Source of the DNA: Thermothelomyces thermophilus ATCC 42464
Taxonomy: Eukaryota; Ascomycota; Sordariomycetes; Sordariales; Chaetomiaceae
Direction of reading: 5' to 3'
NCBI RefSeq assembly: GCF_000226095.1
Contig: NC_016478.1
Location: 2,904,001 to 2,968,000 of the forward strand
DNA length: 64,000 nucleotides
Part shown: positions 34,310-44,764 of the stretch, in pieces
Numbering within the stretch: the first letter of the stretch is position 1
Layout of the letters: each line of letters begins with the position of its first letter
Position numbers and translations under genes: made by a program
The notes under the pieces: model-generated
The model's input: the letters and a program-made list of their open reading frames with translations, nothing else
Told to the model about the DNA's origin: nothing
The model's database searches: none

Positions 34310-37300
34310 ATGAATCCGCGGGCCGCAATGCTCCGGGGTTTGAACCCCGCGGGCGGATCCGCAGAGAATCCAGTCACGCATCTGCCTAGTGGCCTTGCAG
34401 ACACGCGTCGCCGGATGACGATCATGGCGTCCGAAGACAGCAGCTGGAGCTCATCAGAGCGCGACGCTGACAGCAGCTACGACGATGACAACGACGACGA
34501 CAACAATGACGACGACAAGCCTCTCGTCCAGGACGCTGATGAACTTGAAACCACCCCCTCCTCCATCGGCGGCAATGCCTCACATACCACGGGCTTAGAC
34601 TCCGTCCACAGTTCTCGCAGCAGCACACCCGACCAAGAACCCCCAAGGACGGTAACCATGACGGCGAGGGCCTACCAGCTCGAGATGCTCGAAGAGAGCC
34701 TCAAGAAAAACGTTATTGTTGCGGTATGCCACGCCACGCCATGCCATGCTCGTTTCGTCTTCCGACCTCGAGCATGAGAACAGTCGTGCTGACCGATCAT
34801 GCCCAGATGGACACCGGGAGTGGGAAAACTCAAGTGTACGTAGGGCGACCCAGCGGTCAGAAAGAAACCTTGTTGACACCAAGCCCAGCGCCATCATGCG
34901 GATCCAGGCAGAGCTCGAACGGGGCGACAAGGTTACTTGAGCCCCCCCCCCCCCCCCCCCAAAAAACGCTGCCGGATTCGAAATGCTGACTGCTGCTTCC
35001 CCCTTCCCCCTAGATTGCATGGTTCCTGGCCCCAACAGTATCCCTAGCTGAGCAGCAGTTTGAGACCATCCGAGCCCAGATTCCGGGAGTCCAGTCTAGA
35101 CTGATACTCGGGTCCGACAATGTCGAAGCATGGTCGAGCAAGCCCGGCGTGTGGGATGCCGTCCTCTTCAACACCCGCATCATTGTCTCAACTTATCAGA
35201 TTCTGTTCGACGCCGTAACCCATGCCCTTGTTCCCCTCGCTTCTCTCGGGATTATCGTTGTTGACGAAGGTATGTGAAATCGCATCCCCAGTCCCCGGTT
35301 AGCCGCCGGCTGACCCACGCTAGCCCACCACTCGAAGGGCAACAACCCCGTCGCAAGGCTCATGAGGGAGCACTATGTACCCAACAAAGCCCGAGGACTT
35401 CCCGTTCCCCATATCTTGGGGTTGACGGCGAGCCCCCTGATGACGTCCAACTTGAACGATCTCGAAGTCCTCGAGAGGACCCTAGATGCCGTCTGCAAGA
35501 CGCCGAGCAAGCACAGGGAAGAGCTTATGGCTCAAGTCAATCACCCCGAGATGAAGACCATCTCGTACGGAGGCGCGGCGAGTCTCGACGACGCTGCTCA
35601 GCCGACTCCGGCCATGTTGAGGCTCAGGAACACGTGCCTTGAGCTCGACATCCGCCAGGATCCGTTCGTCCGGCATTTGTTGACCGACAATACAGCACGG
35701 GGCCGGGAGACGCTGAAGAAGGTTCTCTTAACCAAGGAGACATACTCCCGGTCACAGATGGAGACGTTCTGCAGAAGAGCCTGGGAGGTGTGGAAGACCT
35801 TCGGGCCGTGGGCCGCAGACTACTATATCTACAGAGTAATCTCTTCCTTCCTTAGGGGCTCAGATAACCCTCCCAGCCAGGAGGGCGACAGTCTAGGCGA
35901 CCAAGAATGGGCATACCTGGCGGAGGCCTTCCGCAAGTTGGACGCGCAGCCACCTCCTGAGACACCGACCGAACTCTCGCCCAAGGTGCACGCCCTGCTC
36001 GACGCTCTCGAGTCTCACGAGGGGAACCCGATCGGCATCATCTTCGTCAAAGAGCGGGCGAGCGTCGCGGTGCTGTCCCACATCCTCGCCGTACATCCCA
36101 AAACATCGCGCCGCTACCGAGTGGGCTCCATGGTCGGCACTTCGAGAGTGCCAGGGAGGAGGCGAGACATCCTGGATCTGAGCCAAAAGGACTACCTGCT
36201 CGCTCTCCAGGCGTTTCGAAAGGGTGCAATCAACCTTTTGGTTGCGACAAGCGTGCTCGAAGAAGGAATCGACGTGCCGGCGTGTAATCTCGTCATCTGC
36301 TTCGACAAGCTGGACAACCTCAAGTCTTTCATCCAACGCCGGGGGCGAGCACGCATGTCAGCATCCCACCTGTACCTCCTCGTCGAGGATGAATCGGACC
36401 CCTCGTCTCGCCAGTGGCAGAACCTCGAGGGCGAGATGAAGCGCAAGTACGAAGACGACATGCGCGAGAACAAGCGGCTGGAGCAGATCGAGGACAGCGA
36501 TGACCTGGACTATCCGATACTGAGGGACAGGGAGACGGGCGCCCAGATCACCATCCTCGATGCGAAGGCGCACCTTGAGCATTTCTGCGCCACCCTTTCG
36601 ACGCGCAAGTACGTTGACTGGAGCCCCTTTTACGTCGTCCACGACCTGGAGGGCAACCCGGTCGACGCCCGCCAGCCCGGCCTGCGGAAAGCTACCGTCC
36701 ATCTTCCGGTATCGCTGGCCCCCGAGTTGCGAACCTTTGAGAGCCTTCATGCCTGGAGGTCCGAGGCGAAAGCCTGCAGGGACGCCGCCTTTCAGGCATA
36801 CGCCAAGCTGTACGAGGTCGGGCTGGTGAACCGCAACATGCTGCCCATCCGAGAGAGCGACCTGTTGAAGGATGCCGAGCCGCGCGTCGGTATGGTCACC
36901 GTCAGGCAGCAGTTCAACCCCTGGCCGCTCGTGGCTCAGGCGTGGCGGGACGGTGCCCCGATCTCTAGCAGGCGGGTGACGATTTCGAGCCACGACAGAT
37001 CCATTTGCGCCGAACTTGAGCTCGCACTCCCGGTGCCGGTTCCGTACATGGGCCAGTTTGATTTGTACTGGGACCACAAGTCGGCGTGGCTCGTCCGCAT
37101 GAACCCGGAGGCGGGCACGCCAACGGCGGGAGCGATGAGCGAGACTGACCACACGCCTGCTCTTCTCACCATGGCCTTTGGACACCGGTGGCGGATTCAG
37201 CAGCAGAAGCAATTCCCCGTCCGCTTCACCTGCCTGGACCGTGACATACGCCTCGACGACATGAGCGCAACAGAGATCAGCCCCGAGATCATGGCCAAGG

Positions 37301-39191
37301 TCGCACCAACCCATCTCGTCCGAGACATCGCGAACCAACATCACCCCTATTTCTATCTTGACTGGCTCCCGTCAAAACCTGCGGCCGATCTAGTCGGAAA
37401 GCCCTACCAGGGCTTCGACGATGCTCCCCAAGAAGCCGCCTACGTTGCTGTCAAAAGCTGGCCCAAGAAGGTGAGCGCCTTCCGCCGGCCGCGCCCAAAC
37501 TCGGCACCAACCCCCTGCACAAAACCGTACCCGAGGGTCCTGCCTGCGGACCAGGTCCGGGCCGACAGCATCCCGGCGGTCTATGCGCACATTGCCATGT
37601 TCATCCCGGCCATCACCCGCGCACTCGAAGTCCATCTCGTGGCCAAGGACCTGCTGGACACTCGACTCGAGCCGACAGGCATCACCGACCTGTCCCTCGT
37701 GGTCGCGGCGATCAGCGCGAGCGCAGCCAGGGGACCGACGGACTACGAGCGGGTAGAGTTTCTTGGCGATGCGATCCTCAAGTTCTGTACAGCAGTCAAC
37801 TGCTCCGCCAATTGTGAGTTTGTCTCCTTTCCGAACCGAAAATAACACCAAGCTAATAAGCAATTGACGTGCGACAACCAGATCCCATACACCCAGAAGG
37901 CTTCTTGTCACGGTTGAAGGACAAGATCGTGTCTAACTCGAGACTCTTCCACGCTGCGGTCGACTTCGGTCTGGACCGCTACATCATTCACAAGACCTTC
38001 ACCATGCACAAATGGCGGCCTGCCTACGTCGAGGACCTCCTAGAGAACCCGCCGTCCGAAACAGAAACCAGAAGACTCTCCACCAAGACGCTCGCCGACG
38101 TGGTCGAGGCCCTCATCGGCGCGTCGTACATTAGCGGTGGGACCCCCAAGGCCCTCGCATGTATGTCCCTGTTCCTCCCAGAGTTCGAGTGGCACAGCAT
38201 CGAGCACTGCCGCGAGGTGCTCTACAACCAGGCACCGGACGACGAGCCACTCCCCGCCACCATGCGCTCGCTGGAGTCCCTGCTAGGTTACACCTTCACC
38301 AAGAGGTCGCTCCTCGTCGAGGCCATGACCCACCCGTCTTGCAACGGCCCGAACATTCGCGCCTCTCTGGACCGTCTCGAGTTCCTGGGGGATGCCATCC
38401 TGGACTACATCGTCGTCAAGGCTCTCTTCGACATGTCCACCCCCACCCCGCTCGAAAACTCGACCCTCCATCTTCTCCGGACCACGCTGGTCAACGCCGA
38501 CATCCTCGCCTTCCTCGCCTTGGAGTGGGCCATCACCCAAGACGGATTCGACGTCGTTACCACCACCACCTCTACTACTACTACTACTACTCTTCCCTCC
38601 TCTTCGTCTGGGCGGGAGGACGCAGGTGCCAATACAAGCGTGATCGTGACCGCTCGCCAAACCCGGCTCCCGCTACCGTCCTTCCTCCGGCATGCATCCC
38701 CAGACCTGGGTCTGGCGCAGCGCGCCACGGCGCTCCGGCACGCGGCCATGCGGGAGCCGATCCTGCAGGCCCTCTGGAGGGGGCCGCGCTACCCGTGGTC
38801 GCTGCTGAGCCGGCTGCAGGCGCAAAAGTTCCACGCGGACGTGGTCGAGAGCCTGCTGGGCGCCGTGTGGGTGGACTCGGGCGACATGAGGCAGTGCGAG
38901 GCGGTGGCGGAGCGGATCGGGATCCTGCCGCTGATGCGCCGCCTGGTGGCCGACCGCGTGTGGCTGCTGCACCCCAAGGAGGAGCTCGGCGTGCTGGCGG
39001 GCAGCCGACCCGTCCGGTACCTGGTGCAGCAGGTCCCCGAGGGGGAGGAGGCGGAGAGGCTGTTCCGGTGCGAGGTCGCCGTCGACGGGGAGGTCGTCGG
39101 CAGGGCGGAGGGCGCGTTCAGCCAGGAGGAGGCGAGGACGAGGGCTGCGGAGGAAGCATGTGCGAGGCTGAAGGAGGGAAAGGAAGACTGA
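34310..39191 (+). CDS. DCL2: Dicer-like protein 2
   Basis: Six exons, 34310-34723, 34807-34835 (29 nt), 34889-34931, 35014-35269, 35324-37813 and 37882-39191, join to about 1513 aa. It cuts double-stranded RNA into small RNAs for quelling and antiviral silencing in filamentous fungi. Domains in order: acidic N-terminus; SF2 helicase with Walker A MDTGSGKTQ (residues 139-147, supplied by the micro-exon), DEAHH (246-250), QRRGRARM motif VI (about 587); Dicer dimerisation domain (about 655-745); RNase IIIa (VEFLGDAILKF near 1060, later TKTLADVVEALIGASY); RNase IIIb (LEFLGDAILDY near 1244, later DVVESLLGAVWVDSG); a C-terminal double-stranded-RNA-binding domain (about 1450-1513). I see no PAZ domain. 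RNase IIIb carries a Thr/Ser-rich insert from an ACC/ACT repeat. The first 80 residues and the start are uncertain; later in-frame ATGs exist. Confidence 0.93.
34942..34960. repeat. Poly-C tract (C19) in a Dicer-like 2 intron
   Basis: Nineteen consecutive C followed by A6, inside the intron 34932-35013. It sits between the donor and the pyrimidine-rich acceptor and is likely length-variable between strains. Confidence 0.9.
38559..38591 (+). repeat. (ACC)n(ACT)n trinucleotide repeat in Dicer-like 2 coding sequence
   Basis: About eleven triplets, first ACC then CTA/ACT, read in the threonine frame. They encode a run of threonines with one serine and sit within the RNase IIIb domain of Dicer-like 2, between the two halves of the catalytic core. 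Confidence 0.9.
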
Positions 39192-39886
39192 TTGGTAGTA
39201 CCATTAGTTTGAACAACAAAGGAGAAGGGTGGTGTGGGGGAGAGCTCTGTCGGAGTGCTGGGGTCAGCCCCGGGAAGAGGATCCTGGTATCTAGCTCGGT
39301 TAGATGGATCACTCGTAGAAAAAAAAAAAGACAGTGGGAAAAATTGAATTTCGTACTGGATCTTCTATCGCTCTCCAATGTGCTTCGTAGACACTCCGTT
39401 CAACGTCGTCTCCTTATAGTAGGAGTAGAGGTTGGTGCCATATAATAAAGGGGGGTGTTTCAGGGTTAGGGTTGCAGGTGTTGAGCACACCTGACGAAGC
39501 CCCCCTGGCAAGCACATGGAGGTTGCAATGAGCTCATGGGGGCCGGGGTACCGTCGATCGCAGTACCCGCAGCGCTGGCGCCCTCCAGAGTTTCCCCCCT
39601 TCACTGTACACTAAGACCAGAGAGAAGCGTAGGCCAACGACACCGGACCCGGAACCGCGTCTTTCGCGACTTTTTGCATCGTGCACCGCTCTTTTTCGCA
39701 AGATGCTACTTATCAGCAATGCTGAATCGAGCGGCCTGACCATTTCCGCGCACCAATTCCTCTCTCTTCTCGAGGGACCATAATATTAACCGAACTCCGC
39801 GCCCATTGAACGTCGCCCTCGGTCAGTCGGTCTTCATTTCCAATTCGACCCTATCTTCGTCTCTCCCTCCTCTTCCTCCCCGAACG
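39192..39886. other. Intergenic stretch, Dicer-like 2 to Rgp1
   Basis: About 700 bp between head-to-tail genes. A telomere-like AGGGTTAGGGTT lies at 39462-39473, about 415 bp before the Rgp1 ATG. The stretch just before 39887 is C/T-rich leader. No gene seen. Confidence 0.45.
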
Positions 39887-42800
39887 ATGCAGCCCGGCGG
39901 TTCTACGAGCGGAAACAGCAACATCCGCGTCTTTGTGCGCTGGCACGAGCAGGTCATCTTCGCAGGCGAGGAGCTCAAGTGCACCATCACCTTCAAGAAT
40001 GTCGCCCGCCCCGCCGGCAGCGCCTCGTCGTCGTCGTCGTCCTCCTCCTCCTCGGCCCTGTCCATGCCCACGACGGCGACGCTGAGGCCTGGCCCGCCCC
40101 AGTCGTCCCAGTTCCCGCCGAGCCCGTCGAGACTCCCAAACGCCGCTGCCGATCATCACCGCGGCGGCGGCGCCCGACAGCCGTCGCCTCTGCAGCCCGG
40201 CCGCGGGAAGCCCGGTCCGGGCCTTGCACCCCCCCCGCCGAGCGCCCGCGGCCACCGGTCGGCGCTGTCGTTGTCCGTGCCGTCGGCTGCGTCGAGAGCG
40301 CGGACCGGGTCCGTGTCGTGGTCACCCCTGCCCTCGGGCGTCGTGCAGGGGGAGCAGCAAACCGGCGGCAGCAGCGCGGCGGGCAGGGAGAGTGGAGGCG
40401 CGGGTGCAGGTGGTGGTGGTGGTGTTGGTGGTGGTGCGAACGGGCGCGGCCACGGGCACAAGAGATCGGTGTCGATCGTGTCGATTGGGTCCTTGAGCAC
40501 TGTCGACGATGGCCAGGGCAGCAGTACTAGTACCGCGTCGGCCAAGCCGCAGCGGGCTAGGGGGCACGCGAGGGCTTCGAGCTTGCAGATATTGCCCAGG
40601 GGCGGGCTGCTGAATGGACCGCTTTCTGGTGAGTTTATTTTTTTTCTTTTTTTTTCGGGAGGGAAAGAAGAAAAGAAAATACAGTCTTCGAAAGGGAAGT
40701 GGAAATTGAGGAGTGGATGGATGCTGACGATTGGTAGCTACACATCCCAGGATACCGGCTTCCCAGTCATCACCCCTTTTTCATGCTTCATACCCGCCCG
40801 ACAGGAGCATCAACGGCCGTCGGCCAGGCACCGTCACTGCGCCCCAGACCCCCCGGGTCGACTTCCCCCGCCATTCTCCCGCGACACCAAGCGCACTCGC
40901 CGACTTTAGGTTCCCCATGTCGCCTTCGCCTGCGACGGCCGGTGCCGTAGATTGGGCATCCGACGAGGACCCGACTAGCCCAACATCGGGCGGATTGCCA
41001 TCCAGAAGCCGGGATCCCGTCCCGACAATAAACGAGCAGACCGTGGCCTCGGCCGCGCGGGTGCTGTCGACCATGAGCATAGCCGGGACGCCAAGGAGCA
41101 GCGGAGAGTTCTACTCGCTGAGCAACAACTCGTCCGAGACGCTCGCCTCGGAATACGTGACCCAACAGCCCCTGCGGTCGCAACAGAGCCGGTCACCGCA
41201 CAGCAGGATGGGGTCGAGCCTGGCGCCCGGTCCGTCGCGGCTGCCCGAGTCGCTCATGATGGGATACGCGCAGGTCCAGGGGTCCTTTACCCTGGACGGG
41301 TCGCTCATCAACCTCGGCCCGTTCGAGGCGGTCAAGCGGAAGGCGGTTGTCGGCGGCCAGGGCGGCGGTGTCGTCGGCTTGGAGACGCCGAAGCGAGACA
41401 GCGGCCTGCTGCGCGGGTTCGGTTGGGGCAACATCACGAGCTCCATCGGCGAGCTCCTGGGTGGCGGCGAGCTCAGCACCATCAAGGAGATGCGCGGGAT
41501 CGCCAACTCGAAGGCGATCCCGCTGCTGTCTACGCCACAGTCCATCTTGTTCGTCGACCTGCAGCTCGGGCCGGGCGAGAGCAGGTCTTATGAGTACTCG
41601 TTCAAGCTGCCCAGGGGCCTACCGCCCACCCATCGCGGGAAAGCTATGAAGATATCGTACAGTCTCATCATCGGCACGCAGCGGCCGGGCGGCGCCAAGG
41701 AGAAGCGCATCAAGTCCGTCGACGTCCCCTTCCGAGTGCTGGGGAGCGTCAACAGCCACGGCGAGATATTGGGCCACGACCTGATGTCGCCGTACATTCT
41801 CCTGCGGGACCAAGCCCGCGTGCAGGCCGTCAATTACGACGACAACAGCAACAGCAACAGCAACACTAATAATACTAATAGCAACAACACCACCACCACC
41901 AACAACAACAAAAACAATAGCTCTGACAAGACAAGGACGGCGAAAAACAAGCCTGCTTCCTCGTCAGCCACCTCCTCGATGTCCTCTTTCTTCAGCTATG
42001 TAGACGAGCTGCTCGCCCGCCCGTCACAGGACGCGAGCCACGGCGCCCTCCTGAGCCCCAACGGGCTAACCGCCCGGTCGCCGACGTCGTCCCGGCGGGC
42101 GTCGGTGCTGTCCGTCTCGGACCACGGCTTCCTCGCGCCGCCGACGGCCAAGGAGGCGATCGACCTGGCCATCCTGCGGTCCAACCTGGCCGGGGCGGGC
42201 GACGGGTACCATGCGGCGCAGTCGCCGAACCGGTTCGAGATCGCGCGCAACGGGCGGCGGGTCGGGGTGGTGATGCTGGCGCGGCCGGCGTACCGGCTGG
42301 GCGAGACGGTGACGTGCGTGGTCGACTTTGGCGGGGCCGAGGTGCCGTGCTACGCGGTGCACGCGGCGCTCGAGACGGCCGAGCGGGTCGTCGACGGCAG
42401 CCTGGCGCTGCGGTCCGAGGCCAGCGTGGCCCGCGTGACCCGCAAGGTCTGGGCCGGCGCCAGCGAGGCCACCCTCTTCGCCCGCCGCTGGGTCTTCCAC
42501 GCCGCCGTCCCCGCCCACGCCACGCCCGAGTTCATCACGAGCGGCGTCGCGCTCGACTGGAAGGTCCGCCTCGAGTTTGTCGTGCCCGTCCAGGCGCCGC
42601 AGCATCAGCATCAGCATCGGCCCCAGCCCCAGCCGCAGGGACAGGACGGGGATGGTGGAGACGAGGATGAAGACGACGGGGACGGGGACGGAACCGGAGA
42701 GGGAGGGGGGGAGGAGAAGAGGACGAAGTGGGGGTCGAAACAGGCGGTACAACAGCAGCAGCAGCCGCACCCGCTGCTGGAGGAGATATCGAGGGACGAT

Positions 42801-42947
42801 CGGGGCGGGCTGATCCTGGTCGGCGTGGAGAACCTGGTGTGCGAGAGCTTTGAGGTGGCGGTGCCGCTGCGGGTATACGGCGCTACGTGCAACGGTCTGG
42901 AGAAGCTAGAGCGGGACGACGCGATGGCGGAGGGCTTGCCCGTGTAG
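39887..42947 (+). CDS. RGP1: Rgp1, subunit of the Ric1-Rgp1 GEF for Ypt6/Rab6
   Basis: Two exons, 39887-40628 and 40738-42947, join to 983 aa. With Ric1, Rgp1 forms the exchange factor that activates the Golgi GTPase Ypt6/Rab6 in endosome-to-Golgi traffic. The arrestin-like Rgp1 fold starts at once (IRVFVRWHEQVIFAGEELKC, TITFKNV). It resumes after a long disordered stretch with FVDLQLGPGESRSYEYSFKL, SYSLIIGTQRPGG, VDVPFRVLGSVN and later AYRLGETVTCVVDFGGAEVP and DWKVRLEFVVPVQ. The acceptor at 40737 is chosen by phase; the more obvious AG at 40804 would break the frame. It is longer than yeast Rgp1 because of Ser-, Asn-, His/Gln- and Asp/Gly-rich low-complexity inserts, for example an Asn/Ser/Thr run at 41840-41925. 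The RGP1 identity is firm; the inserts add nothing recognisable. Confidence 0.85.
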
Positions 42948-43287
42948 AGTTCCTTTTTTTTTTTTTAATTCGCTTTTTTTTTCCCCGGGCCAGCTACTCG
43001 CTATGCAGCGCAAATAACGATGAGAGGGGGTCAGACTCGGGGCATATATTAACTTGGCTTAGTTGCCAGGAGCAAGAGGAGGAGACTGCCCCTGGCAAGT
43101 GGGAGAGGAAAAAAAAAGGAAGGTTGGGGGGTGGAGGGGTGGGGAGTTGGGATAGAGGGATTAAGGTGTGGTTGGTTGACGTGATTGTCCTCCTGGAGCT
43201 ACTCGTTCCTAAAAGTTCCAGGAACCTACCGATGCGTGCGTAGCGTACGTTAGGTTCTGAGGAACTATGTCACGTTGTATGTATGTA
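42948..43287. other. 3' region of Rgp1 up to the Tc1 element
   Basis: T-rich stretch just after the Rgp1 stop (long T runs at about 42954-42966 and 42973-42982), then a G/A-rich block. No gene seen. Confidence 0.45.
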
Positions 43288-43315
43288 CAGTGGGGTCAGA
43301 AAAGTGTTTGCCCAC
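43288..43315 (+). repeat. Left terminal inverted repeat of the Tc1/mariner element
   Basis: 28 bp, preceded by TA. Its reverse complement matches 44583-44610 at every position; similarity stops abruptly at base 29. Confidence 0.95.
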
Positions 43316-44582
43316 TTCAACCCTGGTAAGCGACTTCCAAATCGGGTCAACCAACTCCCCCCTCTTCAACTTTAACAACAGTTACACCGACTTTTCTATC
43401 TTCAACCTCCTCTTCAATACTATAAGATGGCTCCCAGACCAAAGACTACTCGTAGGGAACTTACAGAAGCCTAGAGATCCCTAATTTACGGCCTCCATTT
43501 GGCCGGATTGAAAGGAGGTACTATTATAGCCTGTACCAGCTTATCAAAACAGACTATCAACTACACTATCTTGAAAGTTAAATATAACCTTACCAATGGA
43601 GCTGACAAGCCATTCTAATTAAAGCCCAGATCTAGAAGACTATCTAAGTTAGATAATCGAGCTGTCTAGCATCTTCTATAGCATACAATAATCCACTAAA
43701 TAGACACCTTTAAATTACTTATAACACCTTCTAAATCTGGCTAGCAGATTAGTAACTTTACTGTTCGAGCCATCCTTAAGAAGTCTAGAAAAGGTCGTCA
43801 CAAGGTATAGAAAAAGCTATACATTTTAGCCATTAATATGAAAAAACGGCTCCTCTTTGCCAAATAGAATAAATAGACTCCCTAGGCTCTGGTTTGCTAA
43901 TTAGATGAGGCCTACTTTGAAATTGGCTAGGAGAGCTATATAGTCTACGTTATATAAAGCCTATAAGAGGAATACTACCCTGATTATCTGCTCCCTACCT
44001 TTAAGAGTAGCCGAACCAAAGTTAGCGTTTAGGGCTGTTTTTGTAGGCTATATAAGGGACCTCTTGTTATCTTGCCCTAAGGTACCCGGTTAAACTGACT
44101 CAAATATACTAATTAGATCTTTATACTATACTTCCTTTCTTTCTATAATAAGATAAGGTCAATATATAGCTCTAGGGTATAATTGTAAAAGGATAGGGTA
44201 ATATATTACTATAGGGGGTTTGTTTAACTATTAAAGAGGGCTACCGAGGTTCGGCTACTCTAGTAGCTACTATAGAGCCTAGACCTTAGTCTAATTAAAA
44301 ATATCTGGCACTAGATGAAGATAAGAATCTCTGAAAGGTAGCATCGGATTAAGACGGTGGCTCAGATGGCTATAGTACTATAGGAAGTCTAGAGCCAAAT
44401 ACCTGTTAAATTCCTAGTCAATTTGACTATAGGTATGGGGAAAAGGATGGATCTTTTGGTTCAATCATAAGGTAGCCCAATCAAGTACTGAAATAGCCGT
44501 AGTTTTAATATCAATTTGGTGGCAGTTTGGCCCTGTTTTGCGTGTTCTGTATGTCTTTGAAGATGGAGGGTGGAAAAAGTGG

Positions 44583-44610
44583 GTGGGCAAACACTTTTCT
44601 GACCCCACTG
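44583..44610 (-). repeat. Right terminal inverted repeat of the Tc1/mariner element
   Basis: 28 bp ending in CCCCACTG and followed by TA. Exact inverted copy of the left end at 43288-43315. Confidence 0.95.
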
Positions 44611-44764
44611 TACATACGTACGAAATTAGATGGGCGATCGTTTGTACGGATTACATGTACGGAGTACATACACACATATACAGCAACGGCCGTGTGAGCA
44701 GAGCAGCGCCACGGCCGTTCAAACTAATGAATTATACCAGCCGTCCGTTCTGGATTGCTTGATC

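Larger units (their letters stand above)
43288..44610 (+). mobile_element. Tc1/mariner DNA transposon, degenerate copy with intact ends
   Basis: A 1323-bp element bounded by perfect 28-bp inverted repeats that begin CAGTGGGGTCAG (43288-43315 and 44583-44610), each flanked by TA (43286-43287 and 44611-44612), the Tc1/mariner target duplication. Plus-strand translation gives scattered transposase-like pieces: a helix-turn-helix-like RSLIYGLHLAGLKGG and LSKQTINYTILKVKYN, a LDEAYFEIG block where the second catalytic Asp or Glu region is expected, and DLSLIKNIWH near the end, as in the DxxPxENxW block of the family. The frame is broken by many TAG and TAA codons and frame changes, and the interior is far more AT-rich than the flanks. 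That pattern fits C-to-T change at CpA by RIP. It cannot make a transposase, but its ends could be moved by one supplied in trans. Confidence 0.88.
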
